From: Lineus longissimus
Lineage: Eukaryota > Nemertea > Pilidiophora > Heteronemertea > Lineidae
Assembly (NCBI RefSeq): GCF_910592395.1
Contig: NC_088314.1
Location: 16,033,998-16,097,997, forward strand
DNA: 64,000 bases
Direction of reading: 5' to 3'
Below, piece after piece: positions 1 to 10,649 of the stretch. Position 1 is the stretch's first letter. Every line of letters begins with the position of its first letter. A program made the position numbers and the translations under genes. Below the pieces are notes generated by a model that saw only the letters and a list, made by a program, of their open reading frames with translations, had not been told where the DNA came from and did not search any database.

Positions 1-115
1 ACCACCTTAGGTTCCAATGGCATTATTTCATGTTTTTATGCATTTTTAGGACTGATTCCAAGGTTTATCACTGTTTCCAAGGTTTCCCTGATTCCAAGCT
101 TTATCAACTACCGGC
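1..115. repeat. Degenerate short repeat with TTCCAAGGTTTATCA-like words
   Basis: The segment carries several imperfect copies of a word like TTCCAAGGTTT, and ends in a phrase (AAGCTTTATCAACTACC) that recurs almost unchanged near 45082-45098. It marks where the minus-strand LINE similarity stops. It could be a dispersed repeat or a simple-repeat tail; two loci are not enough to define a family. Confidence 0.4.
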
Positions 116-1721
116 CTGGGGAAATGATAAGTTGTCCGAAGTTTCCGCATTCAGTAAAATGTTGAAAGCTAAGGAATGCTTTTTTAACTGGTACACTGGT
201 ATTGGCTGCCAATAAAAATTGTATGCCATTGACAACGACGTTATGCAAAATGAATCAGAAGATGTACAAACCTCAGCAATCTTATTTGATGTTGTAAGCA
301 TTATTTGTATGAAGTGAGTCTGAGGAAGACCCACTGGATGATGAAAATGATGCTGTTGGTAAAAAAAACTATAGAAGATTGTTCCGTCAAAGCGCATCGG
401 TGGCGGTAGTTTATTTGGGGTCCGACGGTTGGCTTTGAGCAGTTTCCAAAACTTGGTTTGGTCAATTTCTGCGCTTTTATTAAGTTCCCGGTAGAACTCT
501 TGTTGTAGCTTTGCATTTTATCGGCGAAAATCTGCGCGAAATTCTCTTTTCTTCTCTTTAAACTCTCTGTAGACAGTCGAGTCTGAGTCCCTGGGCTTAC
601 CCGCTGCTGTCCAGGCTAGCCGGGCGTCGCGCATTTTCGTCGCGCATTCTCTGGTGAAGTGGCTTGAGCGTTTCCTTCCAATTTGGACGGATATTCTTTC
701 GAAACACACATTCAGGTGTACTTCGCGCGGATGCCACTAACATATTGCTGACGACTGATTGATAAGCATTGTCAATGTCGCGACTGGTATAGAAATAACT
801 CTGACTTATGTCGGGCAGCTTGCGCTTCTGTTCCTGCCGGTATTGTACTATTTTGGTGAAATCAGTTCGGGCGCAATACTTCCATTTGAATCGTTTTCGT
901 TTTCGCTGTACCAATGGTTCCTCATTGGAATGATCCTTTGTTTCTGAGGTACTGAGTTTCAGTATTGCATGGACGGCTAAATGGTCGGATGTATTTGGAT
1001 CAACATCTTCCACCACTTCACATGTCTTCAAACATTCAAGCAGTAGCGAGTTTATGCAAATGTGATCTATAAGCGTTTTGTTTGATCCTTCAAACGGATC
1101 GAACGTGTATGCGGGTCCTTCACATTGTGAGCTGACTGGGATCGATGAAAGCCCAGTCCGACGCAAAACTGAGTCTAGCACACGAGTCCTTCTGCAGTCT
1201 GGTGGTGCTGGGATCCTTGGTCCTGTGGCTTTCGCATTAAAATCCCCCATATGTACGATTTCGCCGAGCGAGCTATAGAATTCGTATAACTGGAACAGGT
1301 AATCGATGTATTCGATAAAGAATTCGTCTGGGTAATTCGTACTCGGTAGATAAACCATGAATATCGTGAGCATCCTCTTATTATTTAGGTTCACAGTGAT
1401 TCCGGCTATTCTATCGCTTTCTAAATCGAGCGTTCTGATGTACGGCGTAAGGTCTTTGTTCCAAAGGAGAGCAACCCCATCTTTGCCTCTGCGCACTTTA
1501 TCACCTGAAAACAGGTCTGCAGAGCAGACTGCATGGCATGAAAACGCATTGTTTATCGACTCCAAGAATTTCGTAGAATCAGGGTATAGCCAGTGTTCGC
1601 ATATTCCAAGAATGTCAAGTTTGCGCGAAATAATCAGATTATCCGCATACAGGGAACCGTACATTATTCCTCGTGCATTCCAGCACGCTATTGCTAAATT
1701 GTTTCGTGTAACTATGGCCAT
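104..1721 (-). pseudogene. LINE ORF2 fragment: AP-type endonuclease and pre-RT linker, broken
   Basis: This is the 5' half of ORF2 of a non-LTR retrotransposon. The endonuclease that nicks target DNA is read from 1721 down to 597 as an open frame of about 374 codons. Visible motifs, in order, are CWNARGI, the catalytic-Glu segment ICEHWL, MGDFNAK, LIDHICIN and the terminal SDHLAV, all standard in APE-type LINE endonucleases. The start sits 16 bases after the ORF1 stop at 1737. After 597 the coding signal shifts frame (709-518) and shifts again below 516, where a basic linker typical of the region before the reverse transcriptase (RT) continues to about 104. The RT itself is absent, so the copy is 3'-truncated and dead. 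The clade (CR1/jockey-like) is not resolved. Confidence 0.85.
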
Positions 1722-1736
1722 AATGACGTGGCAGAT

Positions 1737-2270
1737 TTAGTCCCACCATTCCCGACACTGAATTCCTTCCGGCCAAAACTGTTCATCTAATAGCGCAGTC
1801 TTATCTACTTCGTCAATGATAACTTTCGCAGACTGAGTCCCTCGTATTTTGCTCTCGATTAATATAACGCGTGGATTATGAATTCCTTGATTGATAAGAA
1901 ATTCCACCATGGATTCGGCACTGCTGTTGAGCGCAATACGTCCTACGAAAATCACTGCTCTTCTCCGACGTTGTTTCCGGGCCACGCGTTGAAACCGCAT
2001 TTCCTTGCTGACGCCGGTGACGGTGGTGATCTTCTGTGGGGTACCAGTTTTCTGATCGATCGGAGTGTCCTTTTCAACCAGCTTAGCTGTTCTGTTCTCC
2101 TCGTTGACATGTACTGCAGCTCTAGATGCTTGTCGATCAATTGGGTTATTCTCTTCTGCAAGCGGTGTAGCCTTAGATGCTTGTCGATCCGACGTGTTAT
2201 TCTACTCTTTTACCAGTGTTGGAGCTCTTGATGATTGTCGTTCAGACAGATCCTGTTGTTGAAGTATATG
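1737..2270 (-). pseudogene. LINE ORF1, 3' part (RRM-like C-terminus)
   Basis: This is the distal part of the LINE's nucleic-acid-binding ORF1, read from the Gypsy insertion point at 2270 to a stop at 1737. A basic stretch (KQRRRR) leads into VIFVGRIALNS and a tail ending FWPEGIQCREWW, the shape of the RRM-like ORF1 C-terminus in several LINE clades. Upstream are about three in-frame copies of a 48-51-bp unit coding for DRQASKA/DRQASRA-like peptides (2110-2255). One of these copies contains an in-frame TAG. The other half of ORF1 lies beyond the Gypsy element at 10650-12090. Confidence 0.7.
2110..2255 (-). repeat. In-frame 48-51-bp tandem repeat in LINE ORF1
   Basis: There are about three degenerate copies, each coding a DRQ(A/S)S(K/R)A core followed by an acidic EEN-type spacer. 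Unit length is a multiple of three, so copy number can change without a frame shift. The repeat lies in the linker between the coiled coil and the RRM-like domain. Confidence 0.6.
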
Positions 2271-2735
2271 TGTAACAACCGAAAATCGTGGATCGATACC
2301 CTAATTATAACTACAACACGTCTGGATATGTGAATGTGGTGTTTATTTCTAAATGTTGCACTATTTACTATGAATCACAAGTTGTATGGGGTGTGCTTGT
2401 AGAGCATACACTATATACAAAGCACTACAGTCATGCTGACTCTCTATTTAGTTTCTTAAATTACAGAGATGTGGGCCTACTACCTACAAAATAAAGAACA
2501 GGGGGATTTTAGTAATATTTAGCTTGGACAATTGGGGGAGGCATAGCCAGGTTCATCACCTTAAAGTTGAACAAAATTGGAAATTAGATGGAGAAGAAGA
2601 AAAACATGGTCATGGAAGACATGTTGGAATTTTTGTGACACCAGATCGAGGCTAAGTTCAATCAGGTCACAGGCCTACAAGCCTACAAAGTGTGTAACAA
2701 AAACTGAGGCCCAAATACAAAATGACCTAGCTGCA
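2271..2735 (-). repeat. Gypsy 3' LTR
   Basis: This 465-bp repeat runs TGTAACAACC...GACCTAGCTGCA on the plus strand and is the 3' LTR relative to the element. It is equal in length to the copy at 10185-10649, from which it differs at roughly 14 sites by eye. Its outer edge abuts TATG, half of the target duplication. Confidence 0.95.
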
Positions 2736-2748
2736 CACTTCCCCCACT
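2736..2748 (-). promoter_or_regulatory. Polypurine tract of the Gypsy element
   Basis: On the minus strand AGTGGGGGAAGTG directly precedes the 3' LTR, the position of the plus-strand primer in LTR retrotransposons. Confidence 0.75.
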
Positions 2749-4816
2749 AAACATTATCGTCCTCGATTAAACACACAAAATATTATAGGTACAACTTATA
2801 TCTAATTCAGCTTGCTTTTCTACGTTACTCCTCACCTAACACACACATATCACTATTTAAGTTAAAATAATCAAAAAATGCAGGTGCCACATAATGAGGA
2901 AAAAATTATGGTTGGCAGAAACATCAAAACTCCTGAAACAAGAACGAATTAGAATAGAGTGCTGCATATGACTCCTGGTCTTGCCTCGCCATGAAATCAA
3001 CTCTGCCACCTACTAACGCGCAAATCACCCACAACATTCCAATGAACTTTTTCTAGTGTATACGGTATGCGCCCCTAATGTCCGTACACTCCCAAACATG
3101 ATCTGCAGTGTCCACCTAATTGCTTTGATCCGATACAGTTCCAACTGATACATTGTCCACAGTTCGCACACAGTTCAACACGAGCACAACACAGTACAAC
3201 ACAGTTCGAACAGCCAACGTAGTAATGCACACGTACCCCGGGCCGTACCCTACACACCGCCACCAAGCAATGAGCGATGAGCAATGAGTTCATGTCCGTA
3301 TATTCAGTGTACCAATCTAAGCTAGGTACAATCTACCGCATGTCTCCAGTTTAATACTAGATGACACAACAGCAATAATGCATCATTAGAACGTTCATAG
3401 CCAAAGACAACGTAACCTATATCCAGCAGTCCATTACACTAGCAGTGAAATGAATCAACAGCCTAATTGGTTTAGTGCAATAAGCATACTCATAATATTC
3501 ATATCCTTTTCCGTAATACAGTCGCAACAATTCATGTACCCTCTCGTAACCCAGATGTAGCGGAACTGTACGTCTGAATATCCAGCCTCTACTAATCATG
3601 CTCATCGAGGTCATTAACGTCACAGAATAATTCAAATACTAGTAAATCGGCTCCATGTATGACATATGACTGTCGTTCCAATGCACTGACTATCCTCTTC
3701 TCTCGTACCATCTCCATAAATGGCGGATACCACACTCCTCCGTCCACGAACAATATGTATAACTACATCTGCCACATCTCACTTGAGCGTTATGCCATCT
3801 AATAAGCACAACAAAGTTCATCAGACCTTCAACCACGTATGTTCCAAATGCCGTACGGAATTCCACATTCAACGAACATTGCGTCATCACAATACAACAG
3901 CAGCAGAAGTACGAGCCCAAACGGTGTAAGGGGTTATAACAAAAGTATGCATTAACCACAGTTCTTGAAGTCCGTATATCACTATGTTTTAAGTTCTTTA
4001 AAGGATCCAAAGTAAAATTCACTGCAACTGATGGCACTTAGTTCATTTGGTTGAAATGTCACATACCGATTCATTGTCTCTAACAAATCAACAGTGGCAA
4101 TAACAACATCACAGATCACTGTCAGAAACCGAATTCCTCTATGCGAGTGATCACCAAATACTACACCTGTGAATATCTTTCACTCAACACGTCTCTACAT
4201 ATCATAGACCGGATCGTTCTATAGCAGGCCAAAGCAAGGATCATACGCAGCTAATTAGAAAAACATAAATTTTACAAAAAAAGAGTGATGGGTCACCCAC
4301 CTGGCAATGTCTTCCCCAATTAAGAACATGTACTAATACAAATTAAGGGCGGGTTAAACACAAAACTACCTCTAGCTAGAGAATGAAAACACTAATACAG
4401 CGTTTATTGTTCAAACGTTTATTTTCCAAAAGAAAACAAAGAGAAAAATATCAGCTACCATCAACTACATGTACCTAACTCTACCCGGATAATCCTACAG
4501 GGTTTGTTCAATAACGGCAATTCCTAGAGATGATTAACATACATCAGGATGAACTTAGTTACAACATCAAATCACACACAAAAGTCATGTCTCATAACAA
4601 TGACTAGCAAGTGAAATTCCAACACACTGCTGTGTAGCAGGGTGTGTCACATTACCTAAACCTTTGAACTGAATCAACTTAGCTAAACTAACTAGCAAGC
4701 AACCATAACATCCATGATTGTCACAGAAATGCACTTTACAAACAGTTCACTTCACTCCTTCCTATATAAATTCTCAAAATCGAGTTCAAGGCGTTGAAGT
4801 ATAAATGCAACACATA
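2749..4816 (-). other. 2-kb post-pol region of the Gypsy element, no recognisable gene
   Basis: The stretch lies between the pol stop and the polypurine tract. Minus-strand open frames at 4037-3690, 3635-3417 and 3293-3075 are short, unconnected, Cys/Trp-rich and match no family I know. There is no signal peptide plus transmembrane layout that would support an envelope gene. It may be untranslated leader or tail, or a third gene decayed past recognition. Confidence 0.5.
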
Positions 4817-7800
4817 TTAAGTTGGATAGCTACGCCTAATCACCGGGATAGTTGTAGCCCCCGCAAGTGCAGCAACAGCTCCAAATAACTGAGCAACAGC
4901 ATTCTGTTGATGAACACTTGGATTCCCCAATGCGTCATATCCTAAACGTTCTGGTGGGCCACGATGTCTCCCCGATCTTCTTGGCGGACTATCATAATCA
5001 GCAGTCTGCTGATCAGCAGCGGCCGGTGTTGCGAGTTGTGGAATTGTCTGTGGTATATCCTGTTCAGACTCAGAATCGGAAGTATCCCAAAAAGGCCGCT
5101 CAGGCTCTTCCTGGGCAGGTTCATCCTCTGAACTAGACACTGGTTGTGCAAATTCTTCTTGTACTGGTACTGATATGGTCTTCTTCCTGGGTTTAGGGAC
5201 TGGGCGGTCTGAACTTGATGGAGTTGGTTGTTGAGGATCCTTTACCCCTGGAAGTGGTAGGAATCCACAAGGTAACAGAAGATTCCTATGTAAAACTCGG
5301 GTTGTTCCTTTTCCATCCTCTCTCCGTACCATGTATACAGGAGAATCATCTCCGCCGATCCGCTTGCACACCCTGTAAATGTCCGGACACCATGCATCTG
5401 CCAGTTTATGTCCGCCTCTGACGCTCACGTTCTTGACAAGTACTCGGTCACCAATGTTTAAATCTACCCGTCTGACCTTCTGGTCATGTCTGTTCTTGTT
5501 GTTGGCGTGATTCTTGTCGGATGCTTCACTGGCCTTATCGTATGCCTCCTTGAGACTACTCTTGAGTTCCTGTACGTACTTGTCGAACGACCTATCTTCT
5601 TCTCCTGACTGATCCTTAATTCCGAAGTACCAGTCTATTGGTAGTCGGGGTTGCCTTCCAAACATCAGCTCAAATGGTGAGAATCTTGTGGAGTCGTTAA
5701 TGGTACAATTGTACGCATGCACTAAATACTTGATATGTTTAGACCATTGTGACTTGCGCTCCGCATCAAGTGTCCCTAACATGCCAATGAGCGTGCGATT
5801 AAACCGCTCACACTAACCGTTCCCTTGCGGGTGGTATGGGGTTGTAAGGGAACTTTCAATTCCTGATATCTCTTTCAGTTGAGTTACTAATTTGCCAGTG
5901 AAACAAGCCCCTCCGTCAGAGTGAAGTCTTCGCGGAAAACCAAAGTCTAAGAAGAATCCTTTCCACAACATTGCTGCTACCTCTTTGGCAGTCTGCTTCT
6001 TTGTGACAAACGCCCTTGCAAAACGTGTGAAGTGGTCTGTAACAACCAATATATTCTCCCTGCCAGCTTTATCCTGATCAACAGACAAGAAATCAATACA
6101 CACAAGGTCCATAGGCCCTGTAGACTGTAACTTATTCAACATAGCAGGGCGATTGTTGCTCGCCTTCCTCAAAGTACATCTCTGGCAATGGCGGCAGTAA
6201 CGGTGTATGTCTTGCTCCATGCCTACCCAATAGAAGCGCATTCTGGCTATGCCGATTGCACGCTCGGAACCTAGGTGTCCCATGTCATCATGAATTCCTG
6301 TAAACACTCGAGCTCTATATTCTGCAGGTATCACTAATCGGTCAAAATGCTTCCCATTAAGGTTGCTACCCTTGTAAAGTAGTCCATCGGTGATCTTGAA
6401 AGATTTGAAATTCTTTAACAAGGATCTCACGGCGGGGGGCTCCTTCCTACGTTGCATTTGGTTAAATTTAACATTGGCTCCAAAGATCTCTCGGGCGCGT
6501 CCAATTGTGGGGTCACTACTCTGGGCTTTCCTGATCAGGATTCTCTTCAATGCCGTAACTGGTATCCCTTGGAATGGATCATCCTGCAATTCAGCAATGG
6601 CACCCATGGAATTGGCAAAGCTCATGATTGGTGGTGCATCAGCGGCGGTTAAGGCAGCACACAAAAACTCTTTGACGTCAGTTGTGCATTTAGCTCTGTC
6701 TAATAAGGAGTTGGTAACTTCCTCTTGATCCCAGTCATCCAGTAGCTCAGGGTCATCCATCGGTTGGGGTCTTCTGGAAAGTCCATCAGCATCAGAATTT
6801 TTCTTGCCAGCAATGTATTGGATGGTGAAGTCAAAGGATGAAAGTGCGGCCACCCATCTTTGCCCTGTAGCGTCAAAACGTGCTGTGGTCATGACATAGG
6901 TTAAAGGATTGTTATCTGTTTTTACAGTGAATTTTGCACCATACAAATAGTCTTTGAATTTGTCTGTTACTGCCCACTTGAGTGACAAAAACTCTAACTT
7001 GTGCGCTGGATAGTTACGCTCACTATTGCTTAAGCCGCGACTTGCAAAAGCTATTGGTTGTAAAGTTCCTTCTTGCTTTTGATAAAGAGCAGCTCCAAGT
7101 CCAGAAAGGCTAGCATCTGTGTGAAGCTCATATGCAATCTGTGGATTCGCCATCGCTAATACTGGGGCTGATGTAATAGCAGTCTTCAAAATGAGGAATG
7201 CTTTCTCACAGTCTGCTGTCCATAACTCACCGAATGGTTTCTTTATCTTGACACGATCAGTAATCAACTTTGTCCCCTTTTTATGGGTATACCCTTTCAA
7301 TAACTCTGTCAGTGGATGTGCCAGTTTTGAAAAACCCTGAATGAACCTTCGATAGTAGCCCATAAATCCTAACAAAGAACGGAGTTCTTTCATATTCTCT
7401 GGCCTTGGCCAACTACTTACCGCTGCAAATTTCTTTGGGTCAGTTTCAATACCTCTTTCCGATACCACATGACCTAAGTACCGAACGGATCTCTGAAAGA
7501 AATGACATTTCTCCGGGCTTAACTTTAGACCAAATTGACGCAAACGTTGTAAAGCCAAACGTAACCTAGATTCATGTTCTTCAAGTGTAGTTGAAAATAT
7601 TATCAAATCATCTATGAATGCGAGAGCCCAATCTAAATTCATACTCCCCAAACATCTCTTCATGAGTCTTTGAAAGGTTGTTGGTGCATTAGTTACGCCC
7701 TGTGGAAGTCTGTTCCACTCAAAGAAGCCCAATGGACAAGTAAAGGCAGTCTTTGACTTATCTTCTTCTCGTATCTTCACATTATAATATCCAGACTTAA

Positions 7801-8800
7801 GATCCATGGTAGAAAACCATCGGCAACCAGATAACTTTGTGAAGGCATCCTCGATTCTTGGAAGAGCGTAGGCGTCCTTTACAGTGATTCTGTTTAGTTT
7901 CCGATAGTCAACTGTCAATCTTACATCACCGTTCTTCTTCCGTACCAATACAATCGGACTTGCGTAAGGGCTATTCGATTCACGGATGATTTGCGCATCT
8001 AAAAGTTGTTGGATATGTCTCCGAGCATCCTCCAAGTCACGAGGAGCTATAGGTCTTGATCTTTCTTTAAATGGAATGTCGTTGGTTAACTCAACCCTAT
8101 GTTCTGTCATATTAGTACAGCCTATATCCATGTCATGAGTTGAGAATACATCTCGAAATTCTCGCAGCAAGCTTCGTGCTCTACCAGACCATTCCGCCGA
8201 AAGGCTTTCGTCAAACTGGAACTTGTCTATAAAGTCTGGATTAGAACTGCGTTCACTAGGCTCAGGCTATGAACCAGCAAGCCGTCCACTCTCTCTATCA
8301 CAAAACTTCTCTCCATTGATCGCTGAAGCATAAATACGCTGTACCTCAGAAGGAGCCCACAAAGGGACAGATTCTGGCCACAAATCAGTAAGAACATTAG
8401 TACCAATAAGAAGAGGAACGTCTGAGGAAAATGCAGTATCGGGACAAACTAGGAATAGACAGGCAATAAGCTTTTCAGCCTCTGGACCACCTGGAAATTG
8501 AACATCTGCAGATATAAATCCCAAATATGGCAAAAGATTCCCACCAACCCCTTCAATGCTAATCACATGTTGAAGTGACTCCAAGGGTCTGATATGTGAA
8601 AGATGAGTATGGTAAAATGTTTCAGAAACTGTGCTCACTTGCGAACCTGAATCTAACAGACATTTTCCTAAAACTCCATCAACCACGACTTGAGATTCAC
8701 ACCGGTCTCCAATAAGCTTCGACAAGATACTTGGTTCATCTACTGGATGGTGTTGTCGAGTACTACCGTTGTAGTTTCTTGGGCCTTTCGGTTTGCCTGC
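4817..8800 (-). pseudogene. Gypsy pro-pol: protease, RT, RNase H, integrase; two in-frame TAG stops
   Basis: The frame opens in the -1 register at the end of gag. The aspartic protease shows LLDSGSQVS near 8660. A TAG at 8267-8269 ends it, but the same frame continues at once into the reverse transcriptase (PLGFFEWNRLPQG; FIDDLIIFS as the YxDD box), RNase H (LHTDASLSGLG), the integrase zinc finger (H...HCQRC near 6200-6290) and the catalytic core (VCIDFLS, LHSDGGACF). A second TAG at 5813-5815 falls just before the catalytic Glu in CERFNRT. Downstream the same frame codes the GPY/F-type C-terminal domain ending LLPCGF and a Pro/Glu-rich tail to 4817. Both stops fit point mutations in an otherwise coherent frame. 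In a natural element this polyprotein copies and integrates the genome inside particles. Confidence 0.9.
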
Positions 8801-8839
8801 CTGCGTATGACCCTCTACGCAGGCATTCCCTAGTTTCCC
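8781..8839 (-). promoter_or_regulatory. Gag-pro -1 ribosomal frameshift signal
   Basis: On the minus strand the heptamer G GGA AAC (8839-8833, in the gag frame) is followed at once by the gag stop TAG (8832-8830). After a 7-nt spacer comes a perfect 10-bp stem, TGCCTGCGTA (8825-8816) with TACGCAGGCA (8807-8798), closing an 8-nt loop GAGGGTCA. The loop segment GGGTC (8813-8809) can pair with GGCCC (8785-8781) with one G-U wobble, which would make an H-type pseudoknot. Slipping back one base bypasses the stop and enters the protease frame, open without a break from here. Layout and heptamer match known retroviral and PEG10/PNMA-type signals (established knowledge). Function here is inferred. 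Confidence 0.85.
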
Positions 8840-9867
8840 TGATGAACATTGTCATCTTGTCTTCCTCCCCCTTTAAAAAAATCGCAGACTTTCCTGGGAT
8901 CTCCCTGTCTGGTACAATCTCTAAAGAAGTGTCCACTCTCGCCACAGTTGTAACATATCCTGCTTCTTGTCTGGGATGATGGTGCACGGGATCTTGATCG
9001 CCATCCACTTGGTTCTGTTATGCGGGTAGTACCACGACCTCGACCTCGACCATTTGGATGATGTTCATCAGCTTCAACCTCAGTTACTCGTTCCCTCTTA
9101 AGTTCATCCACAGCAACGCTGAGAGCTTTAACTGTTTCAAGCAACTGTGTCATTTGAGTATTATGGGTTGATGCATCAGCAGTTGTCTGGGACTTTGCTG
9201 TTGCCTGGGCTCTCTTCGTTGTGGTACTTTCACTATGATGGTCTCCAAACCTCGAGTTCTTGTCTTTTAGTCTGGTTTCTTCTTCTACAAGACCACAAAA
9301 GAGTTCTCCGAAGTCGTCATACTCATAACCGTCAAGTTTGATTAAGAGTGTTTCATCCTTGCATGCCCTAGTGAATTGTTTACTCAAAACTTTGAACTCC
9401 TCATCATGAAGTACATGTATCTCGCCTGAGTCGACTACTCTCCTCAATAAACCTTGAAGTCGTTGCAGTAGTTGGCTAGGTTTCTCTTCCTCTTTCTGTA
9501 CCACATCGTAAAACCTCATGAGTAGCTCATGTCCATCCGCAGCCTGACCAAATGCTGATTTCAGCACTTTCAGTATTTTAGCTATATCAACAGTAGGTCC
9601 CAAACTCCTAGCTAAACCGGCAGCAGGTTGGATTAGGCTTCCACGCACGAGGCGATGTTTCACTTTGTCATCAATGTCGGTTTCTTTATCCAGCTGTTGA
9701 ACCTCAAATTCCCACGAGTCGAAATCATGCTCCGAAGATGAAGGATTCTTCTTCCCCGAGAATGTCTTCAATCTGCGCATCCATTGTCTCTCATCACGGT
9801 TAAAATGATTGTTCGGGTCTTCTTGCTTCACTGCTATTGCCATGTCTTCTCTGTCTCCCTCAGCCAT
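8830..9867 (-). CDS. Gypsy Gag, PNMA-like capsid with CCHC knuckle
   Basis: The ORF codes for 345 residues from the ATG at 9867 (upstream TTG ignored) to a TAG at 8830. The middle region, with GSLIQPAAGLARSLG, MRFYDVVQKEEE and PSQLLQRLQGLLRRV, resembles the capsid of paraneoplastic-Ma/ZCCHC12-type Gag proteins. An RG-rich stretch (NGRGRGRGTTR) and one zinc knuckle CYNCGESGHFFRDC (about residues 310-323) would bind RNA. It packages the element RNA into particles. The frame is intact, unlike pol. Its stop sits inside the frameshift signal, so a Gag-Pro-Pol fusion would be made by slippage rather than readthrough. PNMA-like affinity is by eye. Confidence 0.9.
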   Translation of the reverse strand: MAEGDREDMAIAVKQEDPNNHFNRDERQWMRRLKTFSGKKNPSSSEHDFDSWEFEVQQLDKETDIDDKVKHRLVRGSLIQPAAGLARSLGPTVDIAKILKVLKSAFGQAADGHELLMRFYDVVQKEEEKPSQLLQRLQGLLRRVVDSGEIHVLHDEEFKVLSKQFTRACKDETLLIKLDGYEYDDFGELFCGLVEEETRLKDKNSRFGDHHSESTTTKRAQATAKSQTTADASTHNTQMTQLLETVKALSVAVDELKRERVTEVEADEHHPNGRGRGRGTTRITEPSGWRSRSRAPSSQTRSRICYNCGESGHFFRDCTRQGDPRKVCDFFKGGGRQDDNVHQGN

Positions 9868-9975
9868 GGCCAATATCTGAAAAATATACTACAAATTGAT
9901 TGGATAGTTTGGATATTTCAACAACAGTTCAGCTTTAATGAACGGATCCGAACGACAGTTCAGCTTTAAGCAAAA

Positions 9976-10038
9976 GAAAATTTATTTATTTATTTTATTT
10001 TATTTTATTTTATTTTATTTTTATTTTTATTTTTTTTT
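9976..10038. repeat. (ATTTT)n microsatellite in Gypsy leader
   Basis: About 60 bp of ATTTT/ATTT repeats ending in a T run lies between the primer-binding site and gag. It probably expanded after insertion. Confidence 0.85.
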
Positions 10039-10168
10039 GATGGCTCAGCTTTAAACAAATGGATTTTTGGAAAACGGTTCAGCTTTAAAGCTTTCAAAAT
10101 ACATCAAGAAACACCTACCTGTCGTCAACACCACCTACCTGTCTATAACATTGAGAAAATATTAAAAA

Positions 10169-10182
10169 CACGTTGGGCGCCA
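10169..10182 (-). promoter_or_regulatory. Gypsy primer-binding site
   Basis: On the minus strand TGGCGCCCAACGTG starts two bases after the 5' LTR, beginning with the TGG that pairs with a tRNA 3' CCA. The primer tRNA is not assigned. Confidence 0.75.
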
Positions 10183-10184
10183 TT

Positions 10185-10649
10185 TGTAACAACCGAAAAT
10201 CGTGGATCGATACCCTAATTATAACTACAACACGTCTGGATATGTGAATGTGGTGTTTATTTCTAAATGTTGCACTATTTACTATGAATCACAAGTTGTA
10301 TGGGGTGTGGTTGTAGAGCATACACTATATACAAAGCATTACAGTCATGCTGACTCTCTACTTAGTTTCTTAAATTACAAAGAGGTGGGCCTACTACCTA
10401 CGAAATAAAGAACAGGGGGATTTTAGTAACATTTAGCTTGGACCATTGGGGGAGGCATAGCCAGGTTCATCACCTTAAAGTTAAACAAAATTGGAAATTA
10501 GATGGAGAAGAAGAAAAACATGGTCATGGAAGACATGTTGGAATTTTTGTGACACCAGATTGAGGCTCAGTTCAATCAGGTCACAGGCCTACAAGCCTAC
10601 AAAGGGTGTAACAAAAACTGAGGCCCAAATACAAAATGGCCTAGCTACA
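10185..10649 (-). repeat. Gypsy 5' LTR
   Basis: This 465-bp repeat is the partner of 2271-2735. It is the 5' LTR relative to the minus-strand element and should hold its promoter. It is followed by TATG (10650-10653), the second half of the target duplication. Confidence 0.95.

Larger units (their letters stand above)
2271..10649 (-). mobile_element. Gypsy (Metaviridae-type) LTR retrotransposon, complete but inactivated
   Basis: An 8,379-bp element on the minus strand is bounded by two 465-bp direct repeats that begin TGTAACAACC on the plus strand, with TG...CA ends. It is flanked by a 4-bp target duplication TATG (2267-2270 and 10650-10653). Order on the minus strand: 5' LTR, primer-binding site, gag, frameshift signal, protease, RT, RNase H, integrase, a 2-kb untranslated tail, polypurine tract, 3' LTR. 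Manual alignment of the LTRs shows about 14 differences in 465 bp (about 3 percent), so the insertion is fairly old. Two in-frame TAG codons break the pol frame. It interrupts LINE ORF1, which is therefore older. Confidence 0.95.

Noticed and set aside
3075-4037. An envelope gene in the Gypsy tail
   Set aside because: The frames are short and disjoint, with no signal peptide or transmembrane arrangement.
8267-8269. Calling the protease-RT TAG a programmed readthrough site
   Set aside because: A single copy, with a second clearly damaging TAG further on and a frameshift signal already present upstream.
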